Part shown: positions 1 through 8,777 of the stretch, one piece after another
Numbering within the stretch: the stretch's first letter is position 1
Layout of the letters: the number at the start of each line of letters is the position of its first letter
Source: Sulfitobacter sp. F26204
Lineage (GTDB): Bacteria; Pseudomonadota; Alphaproteobacteria; Rhodobacterales; Rhodobacteraceae
Length of the DNA: 64,000 bases
Direction of reading: 5' to 3'
Assembly: GCF_026410305.1 (NCBI RefSeq)
Contig: NZ_JAPMLQ010000002.1
Coordinates: 62,001 to 126,000, forward strand
Notes under the pieces: model-generated
Told to the model about the DNA's origin: nothing
The model's database searches: none
Seen by the model: only the letters and a program-made list of their open reading frames with translations
Program-made: the position numbers and the translations under genes

Positions 1-1023
1 CGCTCGATCCTGCGCCGTGCCCGGAACAGCCTGGCGGAACAAGGCATGGCGCTGGTGGTCGGGCTGGAAGTGGAATTTCATGTTTTTCGTAAATCCGATG
101 CGCGACTGGATCACGCGGATGCCACGATGCCGGGTCAACCGGTGCGAACAACGAACCTCGCTCAGGGGTATCAATATCTGACCGAAACGACCTACGATAC
201 GCTTGAGCCGGTGATGGATGAACTGCGCCGTATATGTCAGGGTTTGGGCCTGCCGATCCGTTCCATGGAAGTGGAGATGGGGCCAAGTCAGTTTGAATTT
301 ACCTTTGATCCTGCCGACCCGATGACCCATGCAGACAACATGGTCAAGTTTCGCACGGCGGTGAAAGAGGTTTGTTCCCGTCAGGGGCTGCATGCAACTT
401 TCATGTGCAAGCCGAATCTGGCGAATACGGCGGCAAGCGGCTGGCACTTGCATCAATCGTTGGTAAATATTGATACCGGTGAAAATCTGTTTGAGCAGTC
501 GGGAAATGAACTTACTGCATCCTGTAGCGCCTGGATTGCCGGTTTGCTGAAACATGCCTGCGCATCCTGCCTGCTCAGTACACCGACGGTAAATGGATAC
601 AAACGCTATCTGCCACATCAACTGGCCCCGAACCGCGTTGTGTGGGGACGTGACAACAGAGGGGCGATGCTTCGTGTCTTGGCGAAACAGAGCGACCCGG
701 CCAGCCGGATCGAAAACCGCGTTGCAGAGCCCGCAGCCAATCCTTACCTGTTTTTTGCCAGCCAGATCATCGGAGGAATGGATGGTCTGGCGCGCAAGCT
801 ATGTGCGACAGAAGCGGTAGAAGACCCCTATGATTCCGCGGCCGAACCGCTGCCCGACACCTTGTTAGATGCGATCGAAGCCTTTGGCAGTTCGCAACTT
901 TTCCGGGAAAAATTGGGGGACGAATTTGTTGACTACCTTTGCCACATCCGGCGTTCCGAATGGGACCGCTATCACAGGACGGTGTCAGAGTGGGAGCAGC
1001 AGGAGTATTTTGGCTTGTACTGA
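1..1023 (+). CDS. Glutamine synthetase family protein (5' end outside window)
   Basis: The reading frame is open from base 1, so the N-terminal part of this gene lies upstream of the window; the first internal Met is at 46 but is unlikely to be the start. About 340 residues of the glutamine synthetase catalytic domain remain. Visible motifs are GWHLHQS (ATP/glutamate binding region), RVVWGRDNRGAMLR and RIENRVAEPAANPY, which match the C-terminal ATP-grasp-like catalytic core. Family members ligate ammonia or amines to the gamma-carboxyl of glutamate; divergent copies such as these often make gamma-glutamyl-amines (PuuA/GlnT-like) rather than glutamine. The substrate cannot be told from the sequence. 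An SDR gene follows after 65 bases on the same strand and may be co-transcribed. Confidence 0.85.
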   Translation, partial: RSILRRARNSLAEQGMALVVGLEVEFHVFRKSDARLDHADATMPGQPVRTTNLAQGYQYLTETTYDTLEPVMDELRRICQGLGLPIRSMEVEMGPSQFEFTFDPADPMTHADNMVKFRTAVKEVCSRQGLHATFMCKPNLANTAASGWHLHQSLVNIDTGENLFEQSGNELTASCSAWIAGLLKHACASCLLSTPTVNGYKRYLPHQLAPNRVVWGRDNRGAMLRVLAKQSDPASRIENRVAEPAANPYLFFASQIIGGMDGLARKLCATEAVEDPYDSAAEPLPDTLLDAIEAFGSSQLFREKLGDEFVDYLCHIRRSEWDRYHRTVSEWEQQEYFGLY

Positions 1024-1088
1024 CCGGCTTGCAAAATGGCCGGATTGAATGTCTAAATTGACGAAGGAAATGAACAGGAGTTCTTTTA

Positions 1089-1856
1089 ATGGAAATGTGG
1101 GCAGGTAGTGTGGCGATTGTTACTGGCGGCGCCTCTGGACTGGGGGCCGCAACGGCACAGGCGCTGGCGGATGCCGGGCTGAAGGTTGCTGTTTTTGACC
1201 TGAATGTCGAAGCCGGACAGGCCCATGCAAAAAAGCTTGGTGGGACCTTCCACAGTGTTGATGTCTCGGATCCAGCGCAAGTCAAAGCGGCGATGGATGA
1301 AGTGACGCAACAGTTGGGCAGCCCGCGTGTGCTGGTTAATTGTGCAGGCATCGGCCCCGCCAGCAAAACCGTGTCTCGTGGTGAACCGCATGATCCGGCA
1401 ATGTTCGCCAAGGTAATCGGAATCAATCTGATCGGATCATTCATCTGCGCTTCCGAAGCCGCATCGCGCATGGTCGCAGCTGAACCGATGGCACCTGACG
1501 GCGCACGCGGTGTGATCATCAACACCGCATCGGTCGCAGCATATGAAGGCCAGGTCGGGCAAGTGGCCTATGCGGCGTCAAAGGGGGGCATCGTTGGAAT
1601 GACGCTGCCTATGGCACGGGATCTCGCCGACAAGGGCGTGCGGGTTTGTACCGTTGCACCCGGTCTTTTCCTGACGCCTCTGCTGGAAGGGCTGCCACAG
1701 GAAGTACAGGACTCACTTGGCGCTCAGGTACCGTTCCCCTCGCGGCTCGGCCGGCCCGCAGAATATGGCAAGCTGGTGTGCCATATCCTCGACAATCCGA
1801 TGTTGAACGGTGAAGTGATCCGTCTTGACGGGGCCATTCGGATGGCACCGCGCTAA
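1089..1856 (+). CDS. SDR family oxidoreductase (3-hydroxyacyl-CoA dehydrogenase type 2-like)
   Basis: A 255-residue classical short-chain dehydrogenase. The Rossmann glycine motif TGGASGLG is near residues 12-19, NCAG near 88, and the catalytic YAASKGG (Tyr-x-x-x-Lys) near residue 165. The overall layout, with the insertion MVAAEPMAPDGARGVI before the active site, resembles the HSD17B10/FadB2-type 3-hydroxyacyl-CoA dehydrogenases that use NAD on short-chain hydroxyacyl-CoA. That substrate assignment is from family resemblance only. The ATG has a purine-rich AGGAG upstream at about 12 bases. It follows the glutamine synthetase homologue and is convergent with the Mrp operon. Confidence 0.85.
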   Translation: MEMWAGSVAIVTGGASGLGAATAQALADAGLKVAVFDLNVEAGQAHAKKLGGTFHSVDVSDPAQVKAAMDEVTQQLGSPRVLVNCAGIGPASKTVSRGEPHDPAMFAKVIGINLIGSFICASEAASRMVAAEPMAPDGARGVIINTASVAAYEGQVGQVAYAASKGGIVGMTLPMARDLADKGVRVCTVAPGLFLTPLLEGLPQEVQDSLGAQVPFPSRLGRPAEYGKLVCHILDNPMLNGEVIRLDGAIRMAPR

Positions 1857-1870
1857 ACCAACGCTGTGAT

Positions 1871-1903
1871 AGTAGAGACAGGACAGAATGTTCTTTCTCT
1901 ACT
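1871..1903. terminator. Hairpin between convergent SDR gene and mnhG
   Basis: AGTAGAGA at 1871-1878 is the inverted complement of TCTCTACT at 1896-1903, giving an 8-bp stem that overlaps the mnhG stop codon. The interval separates two convergent transcription units, so a bidirectional terminator is plausible. No long T-run is present, so this is tentative. Confidence 0.4.
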
Positions 1904-2288
1904 CCTCTTCCACAGGGAAAAGTGTACGGTCCGCTTCGGGCACATTCAACGTCGACCATGTATCATCGCGTGGCGGCGCGGGCGGTGTTTCGCAGCTGCC
2001 TTTGTGAATGTTCACCTTGGCGATAAAATTCGCGGAAATCGGAGCCGTTACAAACAGAAATGCCATGATCAGCAATTCGTGCATCGATCCGTCACCGTAG
2101 GTATAGGAATGGATCATCGAGGCCAGTAGCAATGCGCCGATCCCTATCGTCCCGACTTTGGTCGGGGCATGCAGGCGGGTCATGGGATCGTTGAATTTCA
2201 ACAGGCCAATCGTTCCCACCAGTGCAAAACCCGAGCCGATCAAAAGGCAAATGCCAACCAGATATGTTCCGATGATTTCAAAACTCAT
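1899..2288 (-). CDS. mnhG: Mrp/Mnh Na+(K+)/H+ antiporter subunit G
   Basis: A 129-residue small membrane subunit of the multisubunit cation/proton antiporter. It has three predicted membrane segments in the first 95 residues and the MnhG/PhaG signature around FNDPMTRLHAPTKVGT, followed by a hydrophilic, proline-rich C-terminal tail ending in acidic residues. Start ATG overlaps the mnhF stop (ATGA), so translation is coupled. It is the last gene of the leftward mnhAB-C-D-E-F-G operon. MnhG is needed for a stable complex rather than for catalysis in studied homologues. Confidence 0.92.
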   Translation of the reverse strand: MSFEIIGTYLVGICLLIGSGFALVGTIGLLKFNDPMTRLHAPTKVGTIGIGALLLASMIHSYTYGDGSMHELLIMAFLFVTAPISANFIAKVNIHKGSCETPPAPPRDDTWSTLNVPEADRTLFPVEEE

Positions 2289-2572
2289 TCGATGATGTCC
2301 CCCCGCAGAATGAACCGCGCGTAGGCGACGGTCGACACGAAACCAAGCATTGCAATGATCAGCGTCACTTCGAAATAGATACGTGTGCCTTGGGCAATGC
2401 CCAACAAAACGATCAGGCCGATGGCGTTTACCACCATTGTATCCAGCGCGAGAATGCGATCGCCGACAGAAGGGCCAATGACCAGCCGCACCATTGACAG
2501 GATCTGAGCAAACCCAGTGGCGATAAAGGCGATGATAAAGGCGATGTTCATGAAATCGGTTGCAGCGCTCAT
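2285..2572 (-). CDS. mnhF: Mrp/Mnh antiporter subunit F
   Basis: A 95-residue protein with three membrane helices and the MnhF/PhaF signature RLVIGPSVGDRILALD. It overlaps mnhE upstream and mnhG downstream by four bases at each junction. Together with the other subunits it forms the inner-membrane Mrp complex that exchanges Na+ (or K+) for protons, used for sodium and pH homeostasis. Length is normal for the family. Confidence 0.92.
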   Translation of the reverse strand: MSAATDFMNIAFIIAFIATGFAQILSMVRLVIGPSVGDRILALDTMVVNAIGLIVLLGIAQGTRIYFEVTLIIAMLGFVSTVAYARFILRGDIIE

Positions 2573-3069
2573 AGGAAAATCTCCTTCAGCCGACGCTCGT
2601 AACGCTGTTTTATCTCGTCCAGGTCCGCTTGGGGGTCATCAGTATGCAGTACATGCACAAGCAGACTGTGCCCTTCGTCGGAAAGATCCGCGGATACGGT
2701 GCCGGGGGTCAGTGTTATGGTGCCGGCCAGCACGGTAATCGCCTCTGGCTGGACAAGATCCAGTGGCACCACGATCCAAGCCGGTTTAAGCTTGTTGTTG
2801 GGAACGCTTATCACGATCCAGGCCACCTGAATGTTGGCGATCATGATGTCCCACAATACGATTATCGAGTAAGAAAACATCCGGGCCAGATTGATATTGC
2901 CGGGGCGTTCAGGCCACCAGACAGCAGTGCCTTTGGTGATGACGATGCCCAGGATCACACCATAAACGACCATTCCTGCGGAAAAGTTGTTTTGTAACAG
3001 GATCCACACAAGCGCCAGCAAGACCGTCAACAGCGGATGCGGAAACAGCCAGTGGAAAAAGCGGGTCAT
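2569..3069 (-). CDS. mnhE: Mrp/Mnh antiporter subunit E
   Basis: A 166-residue subunit with N-terminal membrane helices and a soluble C-terminal half containing the family features VAWIVISVPNNKLKPAWI and TLTPGTVSADLSDEG. A strong AGGAGG ribosome-binding site lies about 10 bases before the ATG, inside the end of mnhD. It sits between mnhD and mnhF in the operon with a one-base gap to the mnhD stop. Its role is structural assembly of the antiporter, inferred from the family. Confidence 0.92.
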   Translation of the reverse strand: MTRFFHWLFPHPLLTVLLALVWILLQNNFSAGMVVYGVILGIVITKGTAVWWPERPGNINLARMFSYSIIVLWDIMIANIQVAWIVISVPNNKLKPAWIVVPLDLVQPEAITVLAGTITLTPGTVSADLSDEGHSLLVHVLHTDDPQADLDEIKQRYERRLKEIFL

Positions 3070-3070
3070 T

Positions 3071-4615
3071 TCAGTGCTCCTCCTTGGCTGGGGTGCTCAG
3101 TTTGCCGGGGGTGTCCAATACGGTCGAGACATAGGGTTGCGGTGCAAAAAGCTGCGAGGCGGTATGTTCCACATAGCTGTAGGCAGGACCGGCAAAAACC
3201 GTATGGGCAACAAGCAACACAAGCAAACCGCTGACGGCGGCATAGGACAGGGCATTCGGGGCAGGTGCCGGTTCTTCGTTCTCTTCTGCGTTGATGGTCC
3301 TGGCTTTCCAGAACAGCACAGCACCGGCGCGGGAGAACCCCACAAGACAGACAAGACTGGACCCAAGAACCACAGCCCAAATCCAGACTGCTGCAGATGT
3401 GCCCAAACCTGCATTGAGGATCAGCAATTTACCGACAAAGCCCGATAGGGGCGGCAGACCAGCCATGGCAATCGCAGCAATAAAGAACAGGGCCGAAGTC
3501 AGTGCCGCACCCGAAATGGGGGGCATTGCCGTCAGCACCAGAGATTCCCTGCCTGCGCGAACGAGGTCGGTTATTAAAAACAGTGCTGCGGCGGCCAATG
3601 TCGAATGAATGATGTAATACAAGGCGGCGGTGATGCCTGCGGGGGTGAACATCGCAATAGCAACCAAAACCATGCCCATGGACCCAATAACGGAAAAAGC
3701 GACCAAACGGTCCAGTTTTCTGGCGGCCAGCACGCCAAACATGCCAAGCGCAAGGGAGGCAAGGGCCGCTGGCATCAGCCAGATGGTATGGAGTCCCATG
3801 GTCACGCCTGCATCCGGAGGAAAGATCAGGGTATAGACGCGAATGATGGCATAGGCACCGACTTTGGTCATGATCGCGAACAGGGCCGCAACGGGCGCCG
3901 GGGCTTCGGCATAGCTGGACGGGAGCCAGAAGTGCAGCGGTACGATGGCGGCCTTGATCGCAAAGACCAGGAGCAACAAGACGGCTGCAATGCGGATACC
4001 GGCGGTATCCGTCGCATCGATCATCGCTACGCGCTGAGCCAGGTCAGCCATGTTTAGCGTGCCGGTCTGCGCATAAATCGCGCCAAGCGCGAAGAGAAAC
4101 AATGTAGAGCCGATGAGGTTGAACAACACATATTGCACGCCAGCCCGAAGGCGCAGGTTACCGCCACCGTGGATCATCAATCCATAGGAGGCAATTAGAA
4201 GCACTTCGAAAAACACAAAAAGGTTGAACAGGTCACCCGTCAGAAATGCACCCATGAGCCCCATCAACTGAAACTGGAAAAGCGCATGAAAGTGCCAACC
4301 GCGCTTGTCCCATCTGGACCCGATTGCATAGAGCAGCACGAATAGCGCCAGCACCGCCGTCAGGAGAACCATGAGTGTCGACAGCCTGTCGCCAACAATC
4401 ACGATGCCAAAGGGCGCGGCCCAGTCGCTCAGTTGGTAAAGCGTCACCGTTCCGTCTGAGGCCTGCCAGGCAAGGCCGGCTGAGATGGCGATCAAGGCCA
4501 ATACGCCGGCAACGGAAACTGCCCGTTGGATAATGATGTGATACCGAGCCGCCAGTACGATAAAAGGCGCAAGCAGCGCTGGCAAAATGATCGGCGCAAT
4601 AATCCAGTGCATCAT
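3071..4615 (-). CDS. mnhD: Mrp/Mnh antiporter subunit D (NuoN/NuoM-like)
   Basis: A 514-residue polytopic membrane protein of the proton-antiporter-M superfamily, homologous to complex I NuoM/N. Conserved parts include FFEVLLIASYGLMI (the glutamate of the TM5 channel motif), KAAIVPLHFWLPSSYAEAPAPVAA and the downstream lysine-containing helices that form the ion path. It is one of the two large conducting subunits beside MnhA. Its start overlaps the mnhC stop by four bases. A short hydrophilic C-terminal tail ends in TPAKEEH. Confidence 0.93.
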   Translation of the reverse strand: MMHWIIAPIILPALLAPFIVLAARYHIIIQRAVSVAGVLALIAISAGLAWQASDGTVTLYQLSDWAAPFGIVIVGDRLSTLMVLLTAVLALFVLLYAIGSRWDKRGWHFHALFQFQLMGLMGAFLTGDLFNLFVFFEVLLIASYGLMIHGGGNLRLRAGVQYVLFNLIGSTLFLFALGAIYAQTGTLNMADLAQRVAMIDATDTAGIRIAAVLLLLVFAIKAAIVPLHFWLPSSYAEAPAPVAALFAIMTKVGAYAIIRVYTLIFPPDAGVTMGLHTIWLMPAALASLALGMFGVLAARKLDRLVAFSVIGSMGMVLVAIAMFTPAGITAALYYIIHSTLAAAALFLITDLVRAGRESLVLTAMPPISGAALTSALFFIAAIAMAGLPPLSGFVGKLLILNAGLGTSAAVWIWAVVLGSSLVCLVGFSRAGAVLFWKARTINAEENEEPAPAPNALSYAAVSGLLVLLVAHTVFAGPAYSYVEHTASQLFAPQPYVSTVLDTPGKLSTPAKEEH

Positions 4616-4953
4616 GACTGTTCCTCCGCGTCGGGATCATTGACCTTGTCGTTGCTGCCCCCCAGATAAGCCCCGAGCGCAATCATCACGATCACAGCTG
4701 TCATTCCGAATGAGATCACAATCGCGGTCAGAACCAAGGCCTGCGGCAAGGGATCAGTATATTGCACCGTATCGCTGAGAATTGGCGGAGCGGCGATTGT
4801 CAGACGGCCCGAAGCAAAGAGAAACACGTTCACAGCATAGGTCAGAAGGGACACGCCCATGATGACCGGGAAGGTGCGCAACCGCAGCACCAGATACATG
4901 CCTGCAGCAGTCAGAATCCCGATTGCGGAGGCGACAAGCAGTTCAAGTTCCAT
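4612..4953 (-). CDS. mnhC: Mrp/Mnh antiporter subunit C (NuoK-like)
   Basis: A 113-residue three-helix membrane protein homologous to NuoK. I place the start at 4953 (MELELLVASAIG) rather than at a longer in-frame ATG, because a GGGAGG ribosome-binding site lies about 9 bases upstream and the longer version would intrude into mnhAB with a non-family N terminus. The MnhC motif TDPLPQALVLTAIVI is present. The gene begins one base after the mnhAB stop codon and overlaps mnhD. Confidence 0.93.
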   Translation of the reverse strand: MELELLVASAIGILTAAGMYLVLRLRTFPVIMGVSLLTYAVNVFLFASGRLTIAAPPILSDTVQYTDPLPQALVLTAIVISFGMTAVIVMIALGAYLGGSNDKVNDPDAEEQS

Positions 4954-4954
4954 G

Positions 4955-7837
4955 CTATACGCCCTCCCTTTTCGGGTTGCCGGGATCGGCAGGGTCGTAG
5001 CCCTTGCGAGAGGGATCAATATCCATCGGATGTTCGCTGTCCTGCATATCGGTGCGCCGTGCAAGGCGCGAGAAACTTTCCAGGGACAACATCACCGCGC
5101 CAACAACAGCCAGGAAAACCCCAAGATCAAACAGGGCGGCGGTGGCCAGTTCGAACTTTTCAAAAGGTGGAATACGCACATAGGCGAAATCGGATGTGAG
5201 GAAGGGTTTGCCCACAAACCAGGATCCGATGCCGGTCAGTCCCGCGATCAGCACACCCGCCCCGATCACCCCGTGATAGGGATAACGCAGTCGTGTTGTG
5301 GCCCAGCTAAACCCGCTGGCCATATATTGCATGACAACGCCAATCGACACGATGAGCCCGGCGATAAACCCTCCGCCAGGTTCGTTGTGCCCGCGCATGA
5401 AGACATAAAATCCGACCAGCATGACCACCGGCATCAAGACACGGGTCAGCACAACCATCATCATCGGATGCATGTCCCCTGCACGCGGTTGATCCGGTGT
5501 TCGGTTCAGCAATCGTGCGCGCACCGGACCGTCAAGCAAAGCTTCGGTCAATGCGAAGATCAGCAATGCTGCGATGCCCAGAACGATGATTTCGCCGAAG
5601 GTGTCAAAGCCACGAAAATCAACAAGGATCACGTTCACCACATTGTTGCCGCCGCCACCCTTGTAGGAATTGGCGAGGTGGAATTCGGAAATCGGTGTGG
5701 CGACCGCGTCGCGCAACAGGAAATGATAGGCCATGCCAAAAGTTGCAAGTCCCGAGGCAACGGCAATGCCGCCGTCGCGTACCCGGCGCAGGACCGAACT
5801 TTCGATGGGGGTGCGATTGGGCAGAAAATTCAAGGCCAGCAATAGAAGAATGATCGTAACCACTTCGACAGTGATCTGCGTCATGGCCAGATCAGGGGCG
5901 CTAAAGAACACAAATCCGACCGAGACCATGAGACCGACAATCCCGATCAGGATAAGCGACAACAGGCGGTTGCGATGCAGAAAGACCAATCCGACCGTTG
6001 CCGTGACCAACATTCCCCATCCAGCGATTTCGACCGGGCCTGCGCTTTGTGGTGCGCGGGTAGCGGGGCCAACGGTGCCGGTCATCCAGGCATGATACCC
6101 CATGGCGACCATGGTAACGGCTGCGATGGCAGCATACCGTGAAAACGAACCGTTGTGCAGTGGGTGCATGATGGCGCGGGTGAGGGATACGATTGCTTCG
6201 ATCAGACCTTCAAAGATGGTCTTGGCCTCGGGACGCGGTGTCGCATCCCACAGTCTCAGAAGCGGCTTGAACAGGAACAACGCGATCAAACCACCCACAA
6301 CTGCAGCGATGGACATGAACAGGGCGGGAACCAACCCGTGCCAGATCTTGAAATGTGCTTCAGGCACCTCAGCCGCTTCGCCCAGTAGGGAGGCCGTGAC
6401 GATCTTGACAAAAGGCTCGGCCAGAAACGGTGCACAGCCAATCATTACGACCAGGACAACCAATAATGCGGGCGGCCCCCACATGCCAAAACCCGGATCA
6501 TGGGGTGCGGCAGGATAATCGTCGCGCTTGGGACCCAGAAATGTATGTGAAATCAAACGGAAACAATAGGCAGCGGAAAACAGCGATCCCAGCACAGCCA
6601 GTCCGGGTACAAGCCAGAGTGACCCAAACAGGATGGTGTGATGAGCCTCTTCCAGCATCATTTCCTTGGATAGGAAACCGTTGAGCAGAGGGATGCCTGC
6701 CATCGAAAGCGCCGCAATGGTCGCAATTGCAAAGGTGACGGGCATCAGGTGCCGCAAACCGCCCAGGCGGCGGATGTCGCGGGTATTGGTTTCGTGGTCG
6801 ATGATGCCTGCGGACATGAAAAGGGCGGCCTTGAAAGTCGCGTGATTGAGAATGTGAAACACCGCCGCCATGGCACCAAAGGCGGTGCCCGTCCCCAATA
6901 ACATCGTGATCAGGCCCAGATGGCTCACTGTTGAAAAGGCAAGCAAGGCCTTGAGATCGTGTTTGAACAAGGCGATCACGGCACCCAGGACCATAGTGAT
7001 TAGGCCGGCCGAAGTGACGATGATCACCCATTCCGGCGTGCCCGACAGCACCGGCCAAAGCCGCGCCATCAGGAAAATACCGGCCTTCACCATCGTTGCA
7101 GAATGTAGATAGGCCGAGACAGGCGTAGGTGCCGCCATTGCGTGAGGCAGCCAGAAATGAAAAGGGAACTGTGCCGATTTGGTGAAACATCCCAGCAAGA
7201 TCAGTAAAAGCGCAGGAACATACAGCGGGCTGGCCTGAATGATTTCACCCTTTTGCAGGATCACGCTCAGGTCATAACTGCCGGCGATATTACCCAGCAA
7301 GAGCATGCCCCCGATGAGGGCGAGCCCCCCCATGCCGGTAACCGTCAGCGCCATCCGCGCACCTTGGCGACCTTCGGGAAGGTGTTTCCAATAGCCGATC
7401 AACAGGAACGATGATAGCGAGGTAAGTTCCCAAAAAACGAGTAAAAGCAATATATTATCAGATAGTACAATGCCAACCATCGCCCCTTGGAACAACAGAA
7501 GGTAGGTAAAGAACTCTCCCATATTGTCGTCACGAGACAGGTAGAACCGGGCATAGGTAATGATCAACAGGCCAATACCGAGGATCAGCAGGGCAAAGAA
7601 AAAACCCAACCCGTCCAGCATCAAGTTGACGTTCATACCAAGCGACGGCATCCAGTTTATGCCAGTCGTCACAACCTCGCCTGCCAGAACAGTCGGCAGG
7701 TTGCTTAACAAACCGACAAAGGCGGCCAGTGTCACGGTAAAGGTAACGCCGGCGCAGGTCTGCCGCCCCGCGTTGTTCATGATGCCGGGTAGGAAGGCAC
7801 CCAAAAAGGGAAGGGCGACGATAAGGAAGAGGGACAC
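4955..7837 (-). CDS. mnhA: Mrp/Mnh antiporter fused subunit A+B
   Basis: A 960-residue fusion. Residues 1 to about 780 are MnhA: the NuoL-like proton-channel region with FWELTSLSSFLLIGYWK and HSATMVKAGIFLMARL, then the C-terminal MnhA/MbhD-E-type region. From about residue 790 (MHPMMMVVLTRVLMPVV) to about 940 it is MnhB, with the FYVFMRGHNEPGGGF signature. This AB fusion defines group-2 mrp operons such as pha of rhizobia. The start is GTG at 7837 with AGGAG six bases upstream. It is the first gene of the antiporter operon; the roughly 50 bases up to the hairpin at 7888 would hold its promoter or leader. Confidence 0.93.
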   Translation of the reverse strand: MSLFLIVALPFLGAFLPGIMNNAGRQTCAGVTFTVTLAAFVGLLSNLPTVLAGEVVTTGINWMPSLGMNVNLMLDGLGFFFALLILGIGLLIITYARFYLSRDDNMGEFFTYLLLFQGAMVGIVLSDNILLLLVFWELTSLSSFLLIGYWKHLPEGRQGARMALTVTGMGGLALIGGMLLLGNIAGSYDLSVILQKGEIIQASPLYVPALLLILLGCFTKSAQFPFHFWLPHAMAAPTPVSAYLHSATMVKAGIFLMARLWPVLSGTPEWVIIVTSAGLITMVLGAVIALFKHDLKALLAFSTVSHLGLITMLLGTGTAFGAMAAVFHILNHATFKAALFMSAGIIDHETNTRDIRRLGGLRHLMPVTFAIATIAALSMAGIPLLNGFLSKEMMLEEAHHTILFGSLWLVPGLAVLGSLFSAAYCFRLISHTFLGPKRDDYPAAPHDPGFGMWGPPALLVVLVVMIGCAPFLAEPFVKIVTASLLGEAAEVPEAHFKIWHGLVPALFMSIAAVVGGLIALFLFKPLLRLWDATPRPEAKTIFEGLIEAIVSLTRAIMHPLHNGSFSRYAAIAAVTMVAMGYHAWMTGTVGPATRAPQSAGPVEIAGWGMLVTATVGLVFLHRNRLLSLILIGIVGLMVSVGFVFFSAPDLAMTQITVEVVTIILLLLALNFLPNRTPIESSVLRRVRDGGIAVASGLATFGMAYHFLLRDAVATPISEFHLANSYKGGGGNNVVNVILVDFRGFDTFGEIIVLGIAALLIFALTEALLDGPVRARLLNRTPDQPRAGDMHPMMMVVLTRVLMPVVMLVGFYVFMRGHNEPGGGFIAGLIVSIGVVMQYMASGFSWATTRLRYPYHGVIGAGVLIAGLTGIGSWFVGKPFLTSDFAYVRIPPFEKFELATAALFDLGVFLAVVGAVMLSLESFSRLARRTDMQDSEHPMDIDPSRKGYDPADPGNPKREGV

Positions 7838-7887
7838 GCGAACTCCTGATCAAGGGCCTGAATGGCCTAACAACTTTTGGGTTATTA

Positions 7888-7914
7888 GTCCGGTTTTCTC
7901 AAGCGAAACCGGAC
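7888..7914 (-). terminator. Strong hairpin downstream of the hydantoinase/aldolase operon
   Basis: GTCCGGTTT at 7888-7896 pairs perfectly with AAACCGGAC at 7906-7914 around a 9-base loop. It lies 90 bases after the aldolase stop codon and about 50 bases before mnhA, so it probably ends the hydantoinase operon. Its minus-strand 3' flank is TAATAA, so the U-tract is weak. Confidence 0.6.
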
Positions 7915-8003
7915 ATTTTCCTGCCAATTTTCACGATGAGCAAGGTGAGCGAGGATTTTGAGCCCGATCAATCGGTAGAATGGTGCAGACCAAGAGGTCC
8001 AAT

Positions 8004-8777
8004 TCAGGACAGGTTTGCCTGCATATCCTCCAGCAATTTGTCCGACGCTTTGGCAAGCAAGGAAACATCCGATCCGCAGGCTACAAAACTGAAACCGTCC
8101 TTCAGCAACTCGGTTGCAAATGACGGATCCAGCACCAAAGTGCCTACTGGCATGCCTCTGGCCATCAGCTTTTTTGCCACTGGTTTGATCAAGGCCCAGA
8201 CCTCGGGGTCCATCGGTTTGCCAACTTTTCCAATGTCGGCCGCAATATCCGCCGGCCCGAAAAAGATACCCGAGACACCGTCAACGGCCGCGATTTCCTC
8301 AGCGCAAGCCAGAGCAGCGGTGGATTCAAGTTGCAACAGTACTGTTGTTTCTTCTTCGATACGGGCAACATAATCGGTGACCCGTCCGAACTTGTTGGCC
8401 CGGACGGCACCTGACACGCCGCGTGTGCCGTTTGGCGGATAGCGTGTGCTGGCGACGGCCTGTTCTGCCTCTTGCACCGTTTGGATCATCGGGAACAACA
8501 GCCCTGATGCGCCTAGGTCCAGCAGGCGCTTGACCGTCACAGGGTCGTTCCATTCGGGGCGCACGATCGGCGTGGTTGTCGTGCCGGAAAATGCCTGCAA
8601 CTGGCCCAGAACCGAAAAATAATCGTTGGGTGTATGCTCCATATCAATAAGGGCCCAATCAAATCCGGCGGGGGCTGTGACTTCGCTGGCAAAGGGGCTG
8701 GACAAGCTGATCCAGAGGCCGATCTGTTTCTTGCCGGCAGCAAGGGCGCGGGTAAAAGTGTTGGCTGCGAGTTTCAT
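8004..8777 (-). CDS. HpcH/HpaI family aldolase
   Basis: A 257-residue class II (metal-dependent) pyruvate aldolase of the HpcH/HpaI/citrate lyase superfamily. It shows DMEHTPND near residue 47, the phosphate/substrate glycine region GLLFPMIQT, the metal ligand glutamate in LQLES and GIFFGPADIAAD. Members cleave 4-hydroxy-2-oxo acids to pyruvate and an aldehyde. It overlaps the hydantoinase B gene by one base (TGATG), so the aldolase probably handles a keto acid from the same catabolic route. The actual substrate is unknown. Confidence 0.88.
   Translation of the reverse strand: MKLAANTFTRALAAGKKQIGLWISLSSPFASEVTAPAGFDWALIDMEHTPNDYFSVLGQLQAFSGTTTTPIVRPEWNDPVTVKRLLDLGASGLLFPMIQTVQEAEQAVASTRYPPNGTRGVSGAVRANKFGRVTDYVARIEEETTVLLQLESTAALACAEEIAAVDGVSGIFFGPADIAADIGKVGKPMDPEVWALIKPVAKKLMARGMPVGTLVLDPSFATELLKDGFSFVACGSDVSLLAKASDKLLEDMQANLS

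Noticed and set aside
4859-5845. Long open frame on the plus strand opposite the MnhAB gene (328 residues)
   Set aside because: Composition is rich in His, Gln, Arg and Cys as expected of an antisense shadow; the minus strand encodes an unmistakable antiporter subunit.
4955-7837. Frameshift or assembly error joining mnhA and mnhB
   Set aside because: AB fusion is the normal form of group-2 mrp/pha operons in alphaproteobacteria.
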